From contig JAIVFJ010000023.1 in the NCBI GenBank assembly GCA_025765615.1, positions 248,001 through 312,000 of the forward strand: DNA of 64,000 nt, given 5' to 3'. Below the pieces are notes generated by a model. It was not told the origin of the DNA. It searched no databases and was given only the letters and a program-made list of their open reading frames with translations. A program made the translations under genes and the position numbers. The stretch is from Zopfochytrium polystomum. Taxonomy: Eukaryota > Chytridiomycota > Chytridiomycetes > Chytridiales > Chytridiaceae. Of the stretch, positions 10,638 to 21,167 are shown in pieces. Numbering within the stretch: the stretch's first letter is position 1; each line of letters begins with the position of its first letter.

Positions 10638-13600
10638 ATGCAGCGCCAGCTGGGCGTCGACCGCCGTCGCCAGTCCAGCGGACCTGCGGCAATGCTTGCG
10701 GCCACCCTGGGCCCCGGCAGCCCGTTGCCGAACCATGGCTTCCACCACCCGCTCCACAACCTACCCTTCTCCGGCTCGGCCGGATTCGCCCTTATGTCGG
10801 CGGCGTCGTCCGGCAGCCCCGTAGGGTCTCCCAACCACTCGCCGTCGTCCTCGCCGTTCACGACCATCAACATCAACGGTGCCAACGACCCGGCTGCTGC
10901 CGCCGCCGCGGCATCCGCAAGTGATCGCATCACAGCCGTCCTGTCTTTCGAGGACTGCTTCTGGGGCGACGGCACCGACCCCACCGCTGGCGTCAAGCAG
11001 CTCTACGAGATCTTGACCAAGCATTTCACCGAAATCGACGAGATCCTTATCGCCATTCGACAGCGTATGGCAATTGAAGACCAGTTGGCTCAGCGACTGC
11101 TCGAGTATGCCCGTTCTTTGATGGCTATCAACCTCACCTCGGGCTTGAACTCCAACCGGAGCATGTCGATCCCCACGCTCGTTCCGGTCCCTCTTGCTCA
11201 TTCGTCGTCGCAATCCCCGTCCCTTCCCGCCACCGTTCCCGAACTTCCGGAACCTGTGGGCGACGAGCAGCTCGCAGAATCCCCAAGCTCGTCTCCCACA
11301 GTTGCTACCGCCAGCGAGTCCGCTGATTCTCTCCTTCCCCCTCCTCCCAGCGTGGACAGCAGCACCACGGGGAGCTTCCGTGCCGCCATGGTGGAGAAGC
11401 CCGGAGGAGGCAATACCGCCGATGATCTCTCATCCCTGTTCCCTGTCGTCCGGAACTGGGGAAAAGTGATGAGCGAGATGAGCATGTCCCACCGCAGACA
11501 TTCTGATACGCTTTTGCTCGCCGCCCTCACCCCGCTCCAATCATTTGTCCTCCAGCACCGAAAAGTGATGGATAAGAAGCGCGCCGAGGTCGATTCCAAT
11601 CTTCGCATCCTTCAACGCCATCAGACGGACGTCCGGACTAAAAGAAACGTGTACGTGGCCAAGGCAAAGGCGGCCCAGCTCGCACAAGAATCGCAAGGAC
11701 AGCCGGGGCAGTCGCCTGCGCCGGCCACCGCATGGGGCAGCACAGAGACACTGCCCGTCAAGCTGAAGCGCGAAGCTGAAGCTGCAAAAGTAGAGTACAA
11801 AAGTGCCATCAAGGCAGCAGAGTCGGCAAGGTCTGCCCTCGAGTTCCACATCACTGATTTTCTGATGTGGGCGCAAGAGACGGAATTTTATCGACTCAAA
11901 GTTGGTCGAGAGGCCTTCCTGGCTCTGGAAAGCGCTCAGCTGTACACGGCCGAAACGCAGGCGCGGCTTTGGACCGTTGACCCTGATCCCGATGACCCAC
12001 GCATGGCGGGAAGCGCCACAACCTCGTCCGCCTCCACTGCTTCAAACGAATACCATAGCCTTACCCGTCTTGAAACGCCTTCACCCTCTCGCGGCATTGA
12101 AAACATTGCCGTCCGCCTTCGAACTGGCTCCCGTCGCCCGGCTCCATTTGTGTTCGAATCTGCCGATTCTACCTCTTCGGATGCTGAAGTTCCAAACCAG
12201 GCTTTTGGCGTCGACCTGGACGAGCTCGCCCGAGCTACACACGATCCCATCCCAGCAATTGTTCGCAAGTGTGTTGCTGCTCTTCATGAGCACCAAGCGA
12301 AAGGTCGCCTTCGAAGTGGCATTGACGCCTGGATTCGGCCGAATCCCGATCTTCCTAGCGTTCATTTTATGAGACTAGAGTTCAACTCCAGCTTGGCCGG
12401 TGTCAAAGTCACAAACGCCCGACTGCAGCGCGAATCCCCCGCCGTTGTGGCGGGTGTGCTCAAACTGTTTTTCTTAGAGACTCCTTCCGCCCTTTGCACG
12501 CACGAAATATACGATGTTCTCAAAATCGTCTACAATGCCTCAGGTAAGCAAGCAATCGCCATGTATCCTGCTGTTTTGACCGGTTTTTTTTCACCAGAGA
12601 CGGCTGGAGTGCCAGAGGAGACTATAGTGCGCTTGAAGTCTATCGCATCGCTTCTGACGACTTTGTCGCCCGCGCATTACGAAACTCTCAAGATTTTTGC
12701 AGGGTTGATGCACGACACTGTCCGAGATATTGACCCCACCGACAAGCGCCTAAAGCGGTTGGCATACAGTATTGCTCCTTGTATCATTCGCCCAAAGCAG
12801 GAGACATCAGCGACCCTGGCTGATGAGCACCCTTACCTGCTGACCTTGGATCTTCTTCTTCACTTCCCGGACCTATTTGGTGGACCGCTGCCGCTGTCAT
12901 ACTTTGAAGCCCCTCCCACTCCGCCTGCATCTCCGGAACCGGAAGACGAATACTTTGACAGGAACGGAAATCCTACGACCGCGGAAAATTCTGCAGAAAA
13001 CGGTGGAGTTCCAAGAGGGTTCCGCGTGGGAAAGTCTGTTTCGACATTGAACTTGCGCGATGTGCAGCAAACCGTCCGACTGGGCACCTTAGACGATGTC
13101 GGTTCTGTCACTGCCAGTGCTTGGAGGGGAATAGTGAAGAGTGTGTCCAGCTTGAACATGCGAGGCGGCGGCGAAGCTTCTTCGAACGGCGGCGTGGCCA
13201 TGGCTTCTCGATCTGGCTCTGTGACTGGTTCGTCGTGGTTTGGTTGGTCAACAGGCTCTGCAGCCAGCAGCCCGCAGCCCGCAGCCTCCACACTCAGTCC
13301 ACCGCCAAGCAGCGAAGGACCCCTCGCCGCGCGCCCCTCCCAGGAGAGCCTTATCAGCTCTGCGTTTTCAGAGTCCTCGTCGGACCTGGAGGATTTTGAG
13401 CCCGACTCGCACCCCTGCCACTGGGCCGGTTGTGACATGGTCCTAGCCAGCCCCGAGGAGCTCATTGTGCATCTTTCCACTGTCCACATGAAGAAGGGCG
13501 CTGGCGGTGGTGGCAGCGTGCGCTCGAGCATTGGGGGCTTGGCCGGCCGTCCTGGACTGCGCAAGGGGAAGAGGATGTCTGCGGCTGTGCTCCCGGTCGA

Positions 13601-13715
13601 GCAGTCGGACGACGTGGAACACATCCTGCAGCAACCGCTCGTACGTGAAGCATTGGCAGTGGCTGTGCTTCCCGAAGTCGTTGTCGCAGACACTGGCAGC
13701 GAGCCTGCTCAGTGA
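10638..13715 (+). CDS. F-BAR / RhoGAP protein with C-terminal C2H2 zinc finger
   Basis: Likely GTPase-activating protein for Rho/Cdc42 acting at curved membranes, related to the fungal Rgd family. Exons 10638-12543 and 12598-13715. The 54-nt intron (GTAAGC...TTTTCACCAG) is a multiple of three and stays open, so unspliced reading would give 1025 rather than 1007 aa. The FCH/F-BAR part starts near residue 101 (SFEDCFWGDGTDP, then AIEDQLAQRLLEYARSL). It is interrupted by about 120 Pro/Ser-rich residues and resumes at SLFPVVRNWGKVMSE up to about 450. RhoGAP covers about 523-730 (FGVDLDELARATHDPIPAIV, AVVAGVLKLFFLETPSAL). The canonical arginine-finger motif GIFRxSG is not seen; GIDAWIRPNPD occupies that place. 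At residues 909-932 a Cx4Cx12Hx4H finger follows (C909, C914, H927, H932). Confidence 0.85.
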   Translation: MQRQLGVDRRRQSSGPAAMLAATLGPGSPLPNHGFHHPLHNLPFSGSAGFALMSAASSGSPVGSPNHSPSSSPFTTININGANDPAAAAAAASASDRITAVLSFEDCFWGDGTDPTAGVKQLYEILTKHFTEIDEILIAIRQRMAIEDQLAQRLLEYARSLMAINLTSGLNSNRSMSIPTLVPVPLAHSSSQSPSLPATVPELPEPVGDEQLAESPSSSPTVATASESADSLLPPPPSVDSSTTGSFRAAMVEKPGGGNTADDLSSLFPVVRNWGKVMSEMSMSHRRHSDTLLLAALTPLQSFVLQHRKVMDKKRAEVDSNLRILQRHQTDVRTKRNVYVAKAKAAQLAQESQGQPGQSPAPATAWGSTETLPVKLKREAEAAKVEYKSAIKAAESARSALEFHITDFLMWAQETEFYRLKVGREAFLALESAQLYTAETQARLWTVDPDPDDPRMAGSATTSSASTASNEYHSLTRLETPSPSRGIENIAVRLRTGSRRPAPFVFESADSTSSDAEVPNQAFGVDLDELARATHDPIPAIVRKCVAALHEHQAKGRLRSGIDAWIRPNPDLPSVHFMRLEFNSSLAGVKVTNARLQRESPAVVAGVLKLFFLETPSALCTHEIYDVLKIVYNASGKQAIAMYPAVLTGFFSPETAGVPEETIVRLKSIASLLTTLSPAHYETLKIFAGLMHDTVRDIDPTDKRLKRLAYSIAPCIIRPKQETSATLADEHPYLLTLDLLLHFPDLFGGPLPLSYFEAPPTPPASPEPEDEYFDRNGNPTTAENSAENGGVPRGFRVGKSVSTLNLRDVQQTVRLGTLDDVGSVTASAWRGIVKSVSSLNMRGGGEASSNGGVAMASRSGSVTGSSWFGWSTGSAASSPQPAASTLSPPPSSEGPLAARPSQESLISSAFSESSSDLEDFEPDSHPCHWAGCDMVLASPEELIVHLSTVHMKKGAGGGGSVRSSIGGLAGRPGLRKGKRMSAAVLPVEQSDDVEHILQQPLVREALAVAVLPEVVVADTGSEPAQ

Positions 13716-14359
13716 AAAAGTGCATTTCTGTTTTTTAGTCGTTTTAATTTTCCCCCCCTTTGCTACCTTTCATTCCATTTAATGAGCCGGCGGGGACGGG
13801 TTCTTGTACTTGGGCTTGCACCTTCCGGGATGGCGCGGATAGGTGTTGAACTGACTGTGTGCAGGTTCCCCCATTCAAAGATGTGTTTTGAGCAGTGTTT
13901 TTCCACATGTTACCTCTCCCTCTACAAGTTACTGATGCCTCTAATCATCTTTTTTCTATGGCGTTCGTAAGGTTGGATTGTTTCTGTCGGCGGACCCCCC
14001 ACCGCGAACTTTTCCTTTCTTTCACTTTATTTCCTTTGCGTTCGAAATACCGCTGTTGCAGCTGAGTGTCTCCCGGTTGTTTCCGTATAAAGTTATCCTT
14101 CCTACATTTTCCTCCCGTGATCCAGCGTTACGTGAAGTGTTGTCGCCGCAACATTCAACATAAGCCCTCCCGCTCAATATCACATTTTCAAAGCCCCTTG
14201 CGCATCTGCGGCGTTCACGGCGCCAAGCGTGACGGAACTGATGGAATCAGGGATCGCACTTCTTCCATGTTTGAATGCAGAGCATAGCCTTTTGAGATTC
14301 GTACATTCCCCAAAAAAAAAAAGAAAGAGAAGCAAAAGCAAAAGCAACCGACCCGGGCT
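13716..14359. other. Convergent intergenic region
   Basis: The 3' flanks of the F-BAR/RhoGAP gene and the first aldo-keto reductase gene meet here. T-rich stretches follow the stop at 13713-13715, and an A-run lies at 14311-14330. No other gene or repeat is seen. Confidence 0.5.
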
Positions 14360-16121
14360 TCAGCGAAAGTAAGGCGCCTGAATGCCCTTTGTGATCTCGT
14401 ACGCGGCGTCCAACGCCTCGACGACCTCCTTTGGCAGCGGGCCTTCCTCGCACGACTCCAAGTTCTCCCTCGCGTGCGCCACGCTCGACGCGCCAATGAC
14501 GACGCCGTCACCAGCGTCCGCGTCGAGCTTCGAGTGCCAAAACATCCAACGGTGGGCGACATCGACCATGGCGATGCCCGCGCGCTCCGCGGCCTCGCGC
14601 ACGGTCTCGACCGCGGCAAAGTAGCCGCCGTTCCAGTACCGCTTGAGGTACATTCCGCCGATCTTTGTCGACGCGTCGAAGCGGGTGCCGTCGGCGACCG
14701 GCGGCGCCGCGAGCTGGTGCCGCCCCGTCAGGAGGCCGCCGCAGAGCGGGTTGTAGGCGTAGAAGCGCATGTTGAGGGAGCGGAGGCAGGGGAAGAGCTC
14801 GCGCTCGACGTCGCGGGTTAGGGCGTTGTACATTCCTTTTTTTTGGGGTTGGTTGGTGAAAGGGTTGGGGGGGGAAAGTCGTGCGTAGCGCAATGTTGGG
14901 TGGGTGAGTCGACTATTTGGAGAAGGTCATAAAGTGGGCCTTCATTTCGCGCAAAACTTTTGCGCTTGCTCACCCTGGTACAACGTTGGCTTGACGTATC
15001 CTTTGGCCTCGGCGATCTTCCACACCTTCATGACCTCCCATGCAGCGTAGTTGGACAGTCCAAGCTCTTTAAAGTGACCAGCTTCGTACAGCTCTTGCAC
15101 GGCGGCAAGGGTCTCTTCGAATGGCGTTCCGTGGTCCGGCGCATGAAGGTAAAATACGTCTGGTGAAGTTTGAAAAGGTGTCATACAACAAAGCGATCGT
15201 GAGCCGATTCTGTTTGAACCGCGAGTCAAACGTGCAGGGAAGAGCTCACCGACTTTGTCCGTTTTCAGCGCAGCGAGAGATGCTCTGGGGATGCGTTGTG
15301 CGATGAGAGGGAACAGACATCAGTTCACTTATTTCGGAAAAAAAAGCACTAATTGCAAATGCATTGCTACTTGAAGGTTGCCTTGAGCTTCTCGGGCTTG
15401 TGGTCGCCCAGATTCACTGGGTACACCTTGGTGTGAATCGAAAAGTCGGGCGACACAGAGTACCCCAGCTCTCCGAGCTTCTCCTCCGTGTTTCCGTCGC
15501 AGTACACTTTCATCATCCGACAAGGGAAAGAAGGGAAAGCACATAAGGCATCGTTCAAGTCGCCATAAAGTAGGACAAGACCAAGACGTACTGCGAGCGG
15601 TGTCAAGCTTGAATTGAAGGGTTTATAATCCAAGGCCGGAGCGATTTCTTCAGTCACAGTGCAAGTAAGAGCCTGTGATCAAAATGGTACCTCAAAGTGG
15701 CCGAAAGACTTGAAAGTGTCGACGACCTCCCTGATGGTCTCATTGTCTGAAATTCGTCCACCATCTACGCAGAACGGAATTAGTCAGCACCGTGCCGGGT
15801 GGAGCGGCTCGGTCTGCCCCAGGAGGATCGAGGAACGGCACGCGTGCGCGAAGAGAACCAAGCATGCTGGGAAGGGAAGAGTTGCCGACTCTTACATCCT
15901 GTTCCGAACGTCATCGTCCTTGGAAAGAGGAAACGGGCATTAGAACCGAAGGTAAGCTGGGGCACCATGCAGATGTCGGGTGGCACATCTGCGCTTGTGC
16001 GAAGATACAGTGTGCAAGCGCGATAAGATCACGATAAATCCAACCCCACGCTTCCATGCGGCACTCTAGCTTACCCGAGAATGACATGAGGACGCTTGTA
16101 GACCGCTTTGACGAGCGCCAT
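14360..16121 (-). CDS. AKR7-type aldo-keto reductase, copy 1 (aflatoxin aldehyde reductase-like)
   Basis: NADPH-dependent aldehyde reductase of the AKR7 group. Eight exons: 16121-16075, 15918-15896, 15764-15691, 15607-15592, 15506-15371, 15284-15250, 15159-14974, 14835-14360. The sum is 993 nt, 330 aa, the normal family length. Spliced motifs are PHVILGTMTFG at the N-terminus, LDTAR (catalytic Asp), MYCDG (catalytic Tyr), FSIHTKV (Lys), FYLHAPDH (His), ELGLSNYAAWEV, TLYQGMYNALTRDVE and FYAYNPLCGGLLTG; the C-terminus is KGIQAPYFR. So the full Asp-Tyr-Lys-His tetrad is present. Exons 2 and 4 are micro-exons of 23 and 16 nt. The last acceptor is preceded by CCCC and eight A. Its tandem neighbour at 16534-17968 is a paralogue in the same direction, 412 bp upstream. 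The physiological substrate cannot be read from sequence. Confidence 0.92.
15592..15607 (-). other. 16-nt micro-exon with catalytic Asp (AKR7 copy 1)
   Basis: On the minus strand this is CTTGACACCGCTCGCA between an AG acceptor and a GTACGT donor. It encodes LDTAR plus one base. Without it the frame is lost and the active-site Asp is missing; with it the flanking exons join as GHFE-LDTAR-MYCDGNTEE, as the family requires. Confidence 0.85.
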
Positions 16122-16533
16122 CCTCAGCTCTTGCAATTGTGTGTTGCCCAACTTTTTTTCGTGGGTCCTCCATGCAATAGTGGTTCACCCCTTTGGTTCA
16201 GGGGTATCCAGGGAGCTTGGAGTCGAGAGGTCGACGATGGACAATAAACAAGTCCCATTGCATGAGCTTGCGGCCGGTGAACGACCACAAACTACCTTCT
16301 TTGAACAAGCGAAAGGCAAAACAAATGCACGCTGAACAGCACGATTGCACAAGAAAAGAGCGAAGCGCTAAAGGATTATCTCCAACCGACACTATCCAGT
16401 ACTTGTTGGGGTGGGAGTGCAACAGTGATTCTGAAACGAAACTCGTTTTTTGCCAGGTCCAAACACGGCAGCGGCCAAAAGTGAAGAGAAGGAATGGGAG
16501 TTCTGTGGACAACCATGCGTGACTGTTCTTCTT
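16122..16533. other. Spacer between tandem AKR7 genes
   Basis: This holds the promoter of copy 1 and the 3' flank of copy 2. No open frame with family resemblance and no repeat is seen. Confidence 0.5.
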
Positions 16534-17968
16534 TCACCGAAAGTAGGGTGGCTGGACGCCCTTCGTGATGCTGTATGCGCTATCCACAATCTCCAGCAGT
16601 TCGGCCGGCAAAGGACCCTCCTCGCACGCTGCAAGATTCTGCTTCGCCTGCGCCTCAGTTGACGCGCCAATGATGATGCCGTCCCCGCGAGATGGGTCAA
16701 GCTTGGAATGGTGTATGAGCCACCGGTGCGCGAGCGACACCATCGAGATATTGTGGTGGTCAGCGACCTGTTTGATGCTCGCTACGGCATCGAAGTACGC
16801 TTGCTTCCAGTACCGCTGTTTGTATCTTTTTGTTTCCATTTTGAATTTCGGTGCCGGTGCTTTAGCAAACGCAACAGGGGTCATGTGGCCTGCCTCTTTC
16901 CAAGGTTGGTCGAGTTGTCGTATCGTGCGCCTCTCTCAGCTTCCCCTTCAATAGAATACTTTCCAAGCAGCAGGCCGCCGCAAAGTGGGTTGTATGCCTG
17001 CAGAGCATTGCATAGGGTCACGCCGAGTTTTCTGGAAAGACTGACCACTCACATAAAACCGCATATTCAAATCCGACAGGCACGGAAAGAGCTCGCTCTC
17101 CACGCCACGCGTCAATACGTTGTAAACTCCTGTCATGGATCGGAGTCATGGACATGGAGCGCTTTGGCCTCCAAACTCACCTTGATAGAGAGTGGGAACG
17201 ACGTACCCATTCTTCTTGCAAATGCAATGAATCAGCATCGTCTCCCAAGCTGAAAAGTTGGAAAGGCCCAATTCCCTGAACAGGCCCTGAGAATGCAGTT
17301 CGTTCACAGCTGCCAGCGTTTCTTCGTACGGCGTCGCGTGATCGGGTGCATGAAGGTAGAATACGTCAACCTTTGGCTGATTCAAAGCTTTGAGAGAATT
17401 CCTGGTGGGTATCCAATGCCACTATTAAACAATGCGACTCGTCACTCTGGAGACGCAAGGTTTACCGAAAGGCAGTCTTGATCTAATCAGTGTGGATGTA
17501 AGATTCCTTTGAGAAAATTCGAGTTTTGCTACTGTGAACGAAACTACCTTGTCCGGCGCGTGGTCCCCTGGGTTAGTGGGCAAGACCTTTGTGTGCAACT
17601 CCAGCCCAATTGTTGATAGAGTTGCCAACAGTTCCTCCGTCGTTCCGCCACAGTACGCTGAGATCCGATGAGAAACGAAACAACCTTCATACATCCCTCA
17701 CATCGGGCGGTGTCGAGCTGGAACAGGGGAAATCAGAGGTCTGGACCGGGGCGATCACCCATTTCGGTTTACCTCCGTGTGGCCCAAAGACCGATAATGG
17801 TCAATGATCCTCTGGGCAGTCTCTCTGTCCTTCACTCGGCCACTCTTGTCGAGGTCGCCAAACGTCATGGTTCTGGTTGATGGACAGTCGTCAAACTCAA
17901 AGAAATGCGTTGGCCTGAAGAGAGTCAGAGGCAGACTACCCAAGAATGACATGGGGCCATTTCGCCAT
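16534..17968 (-). CDS. AKR7-type aldo-keto reductase, copy 2
   Basis: Paralogue of the gene at 14360-16121. Nine exons: 17968-17940, 17872-17773, 17717-17702, 17657-17548, 17482-17466, 17401-17181, 17129-17053, 16997-16894, 16825-16534. The sum is 966 nt, 321 aa. Motifs are PHVILGTMTFGD, LDTARSYCGG (Asp, Tyr), ELHTKV (Lys), FYLHAPDH (His), ELGLSNFSAWET, AYNPLCGGLLLG and the C-terminus KGVQPPYFR. The catalytic tetrad is complete. Exons 3 and 5 are 16 and 17 nt. The intron at 16893-16826 only fits the family alignment with a GC donor (AG|GCAGGC). Intron positions differ partly from copy 1: the intron inside MTFGTG of copy 1 is absent here, while two introns in the C-terminal half are unique to this copy. 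It is divergent from the arrestin gene starting at 18445. Confidence 0.88.
17702..17717 (-). other. 16-nt micro-exon with catalytic Asp (AKR7 copy 2)
   Basis: Minus strand CTCGACACCGCCCGAT between a CCAG acceptor and a GTGAGG donor. It is the exact positional counterpart of the micro-exon of copy 1 (same length, same phase, same LDTAR), so the tiny exon predates the duplication. Confidence 0.85.
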
Positions 17969-18444
17969 TGCGCGAAAGTGGGAACCTTTTTTTTTTCTTT
18001 TTTTTTTCCTTTTTTTTTCTCCTGGCACTAAACGCCTCTCCCTCTCTACAGAGGAGTGAGGTGTTGAACGATAGCCACTGCTCTTAGGATTTGGACCATT
18101 CGAACGCTCCTCTGCCTCCAATTGGTCTTGGCTGAGTTTTCTGAACCCGCGCCATACTCCACCACCTTCAGCGACGAGAAACAGTTTGTATCTGTACTGT
18201 CGCGCCGGCAGTTGAAACCAATCTCTCGCTTATCAGACGTCGGCTCGCGACCGTCTGGTCGGCTCACAGAGCCTTGGCGCCTTGGCATCTGGAAAACGCT
18301 GCCAATGGAAGGAGACCTTTGGTGAGACAGTAGTGGCCCAGCCAGTGCTTGGATCCAGCAAAAATTGGCTTTCCGACAAACCCTCGTTCAACCCGTCGCG
18401 AACAAACGGCGGCCACCTCCTCGCCCTTCGGTCGGCACCTGCCG
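17969..18444. promoter_or_regulatory. Divergent promoter region, AKR7 copy 2 / alpha-arrestin
   Basis: The 476 bp between the two start codons must hold both promoters if the arrestin start at 18445 is right. A T-rich block (17991-18020) lies close to the AKR7 start. An upstream non-coding or coding exon of the arrestin gene in 18100-18330 cannot be excluded. Confidence 0.4.
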
Positions 18445-21167
18445 ATGGGAATGGTCGTCGTCACACTGTTGCCTGCACCATCAGCATCCGCGGATCCACC
18501 GTCCTTTCTGCATGGTCATCTAGGTGCTACACCCGCGTCCGTGACTGGCCTATGCGTGGTCTCTGCAAAGCCAGTACACGGAGTAAATTTGGGAGGGGGC
18601 CTGAGAACTCAACAGCCGCAACCGTCCACCGTGGGCGAGGATGCAGTCGTTGAAATAAGGCTTCTCGGCGTAGCTCGCACCGGATGGTTCGATCTGAGCA
18701 ACAGGAGAAGCTCGTCGGCTCTTCGCCAGGTCCATTCAGTGGCATCGGAGCAAAGAAGTCTCTTCGATAAGAAGATCACAATTCGTGCAAGCGCGTCATC
18801 CCATTTTAACCTTGTTGCGTCAGTAAATGCGAATAACGAACACAACGCTGGGACACCAAGCTTTGGCTTATTCGCGCGACGATCTGGAACTGCAGCCAGA
18901 GCGGTGGTTGCTGCTGGAATGCACTCCGTCCCGTTTCGATTTTCTCTTCCCAGCATTCTACCACCATCATTCGTCTCGCTCCACGGCAGCATTACGTACA
19001 CCCTATCCGCGACGATAAAGTACAGCCACTCGAAAAGTGGCAAGATGATGAAGAAAACCACTGCTGAACTAATCATTGTTCGGCGGTACAATCTGGAGCA
19101 CATTGTCCCACCGTCCCCTACACTCACAGTGCCGACTGACGATGAAATCTCGACTGTTCCTTTCCCTGCTCTTCCTCTTAACCGGACCGCAACGATTGAT
19201 TTCCAGAGCTGGGACTCGTGCACAGAGCCAGTTGTGGTGATGCACAGAGACGATCCTGATCTTCCTGAATTTGAGGTGAATGTGCCTGTCAGAAGCTTTG
19301 GACCTGATGATCCAATCATTGCTCATGTCCACATTTCCAAACTGCCCCAAGTAAGAAAATAATCTGCTTTGGCAATGCCTTTACTGAAGAGTCCATTGCT
19401 AGGGTCAGTATGTCCACCATGTGGAGCTCACTGTTTCCGCAGAAATTTCCGTTCGTGCGAACAATATTGTCAAGAAAACGCGCCACCTCATCTTGCGGCA
19501 TCGAGACTTTCCGCTTCACGCCGGATTTTTCTGGAAAAGGCGAATCGACATAGCACCCCGTCGGCAACCAGAGGTCGAGGGAGGTAGCGAACAAATAAAT
19601 GCTCCCACCTCACGTGCAGAGTCTCCAAGCGTGCGTCCAATGTCAGCAATGGAGCGATTACCGCCGTCCCAGCCATCCATAGTTCTACAGGCACCGCAGT
19701 CACCAAAGTCAACCGAAGAGTTGGCAGATTCACTGGCGAGTCAGTCTTCAAATATTCAAAGCACCATTGGAATAAGTGGGGGAGCGGTAATGACCTCAGG
19801 TCACCCTGGTGGGGAATCAGTAGCCGCGGATGAAGAAACTAGAGCAGCATCATCCGCTGCTCCAGCTGCCTCAGCGGTCCCAGCGGTGCAATTCCGAACC
19901 TCTTCGATAAGATCAGAAAATGATCGTCCCGGTCGCAGCGGCCTCCATTCACCGACTTCTCGTTTGCAACGCTTGTCCACAGCATCCAGCCAGTCGCGAT
20001 CCCCTTCTCCCGCGCGAGCTTCATCGCCGTGGCTCGTCCCTTCAGAGATTTCACCGTCGGAGCTTGCTGCTTCTGCTCGACCCTCTCGCCGTCGATCGAC
20101 GGTTGGTTCAGCACTGGGCTCCACATTGGGGTCTCGAGGGCCATCCTCCAGTCCAAGTCGTGCGGCGGCAGTAAGCCGAGCATCACAAGTCGGAAGAACA
20201 CTCGACTTAGCCACTGTCGGGGCAGTGTCCGGTGAACCCAGTCAGAGCGTTGTGACTTTGGATGAAGCTCCCTCTCCGGAAACAATTGCTCAAAGGAACC
20301 AAAACCAGCAAACGCACGAATCATATGGTGGACCAGTGACTGGATCTGCAAACACGGACTTCAACGCCAATCCGGAAAGACAAAGGTCGAGCAGCAGTCG
20401 GGTTCAAGGTCTATCGCGACTGTTTACACGTCGCTTCGCGTTGCGGAGCATGCTGCCTAACGTGGTGAACCATACTCATTTCGAGACACCAAGCGAGGAG
20501 ATTGCGGAGACGGCAGAAGACGAAGAAGATGCCGAGGAGAGCGCAGCATCGTCGGCAGCACTGCACAGACTTCGACATTTATCAGCACTTTCAGCCGTTT
20601 CACAACCTGTGTATTCATTTTTTTTCCCCACTAATCACGGTGCGGCACTTTCTTCGAGTCGAGGTTGTGACATTCCGACCTCTCTTTCCTGGGTTGGTCG
20701 CTCTTGGGCGAGCCGCACGATCTTCAAGTGCACGACTAGACAGCGAGGGCGTCCAGCAAGAGGAGGAAACAGAAGGACAAGTAATTCATCCTCATACACC
20801 ACCCGAACGGTCAGGCTCAGAGGGGGACACTGCTTGTCCAAGTGCGTCAGCCCCACTACCGCCTTCACAAGAGCGAGCAGTGAACTCGAATCCCCCTTCA
20901 TTATTTAAAGGACTTGCTTTTGCAGGCGCCAGAGCGAAATGTCGAGTGGAGGTCCCAATTGTTTTGCACGCCGCCAGTGTTCGCGAAACGCGCTTCTTGA
21001 GGGGATACATCCATGGGCCAGACGACGACACCGGACGCACAGCAGAAAGCACAGGGCATTTTTCGGACTCAAGTCCGGGAATTTTAGCCTCATCACCACG
21101 AGGATCGATTCGCAGAACTTTGCTTAGATCACTGGCAGCAGCTGCGGAGCCTCCACCTCCCTATTAA
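18445..21167 (+). CDS. Alpha-arrestin (ART/Ldb19-like) with C-terminal PPxY motif
   Basis: Arrestin-related adaptor expected to recruit a NEDD4/Rsp5-type ubiquitin ligase to plasma-membrane transporters. Exons 18445-19350, 19403-20608 and 20664-21167; introns of 52 and 55 nt; 871 aa. The arrestin fold occupies about the first 350 residues: FLHGHLGATPASVTG, then EIRLLGVARTGWFD, VPFRFSLPSILPPSFVSLHG, ITYTLSATIKYSH, YNLEHIVPP, and in exon 2 HVELTVSAEISVRAN. A long Ser/Pro-rich disordered region follows. The protein ends in EPPPPY, so its last four residues form a PPxY ligase-binding motif. The frame is closed by a TAG upstream, so the start is the ATG at 18445 or 18451 unless an earlier exon exists. 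Lys/Ser-rich tails of this type are typical ubiquitination and phosphorylation targets (family knowledge). Confidence 0.78.

Noticed and set aside
16838..16884. ATG at 16884 as the start of a separate C-terminal AKR7 fragment
   Set aside because: The stretch before RYKQRYW does not align with the family; it is best explained as the GC-AG intron of copy 2.
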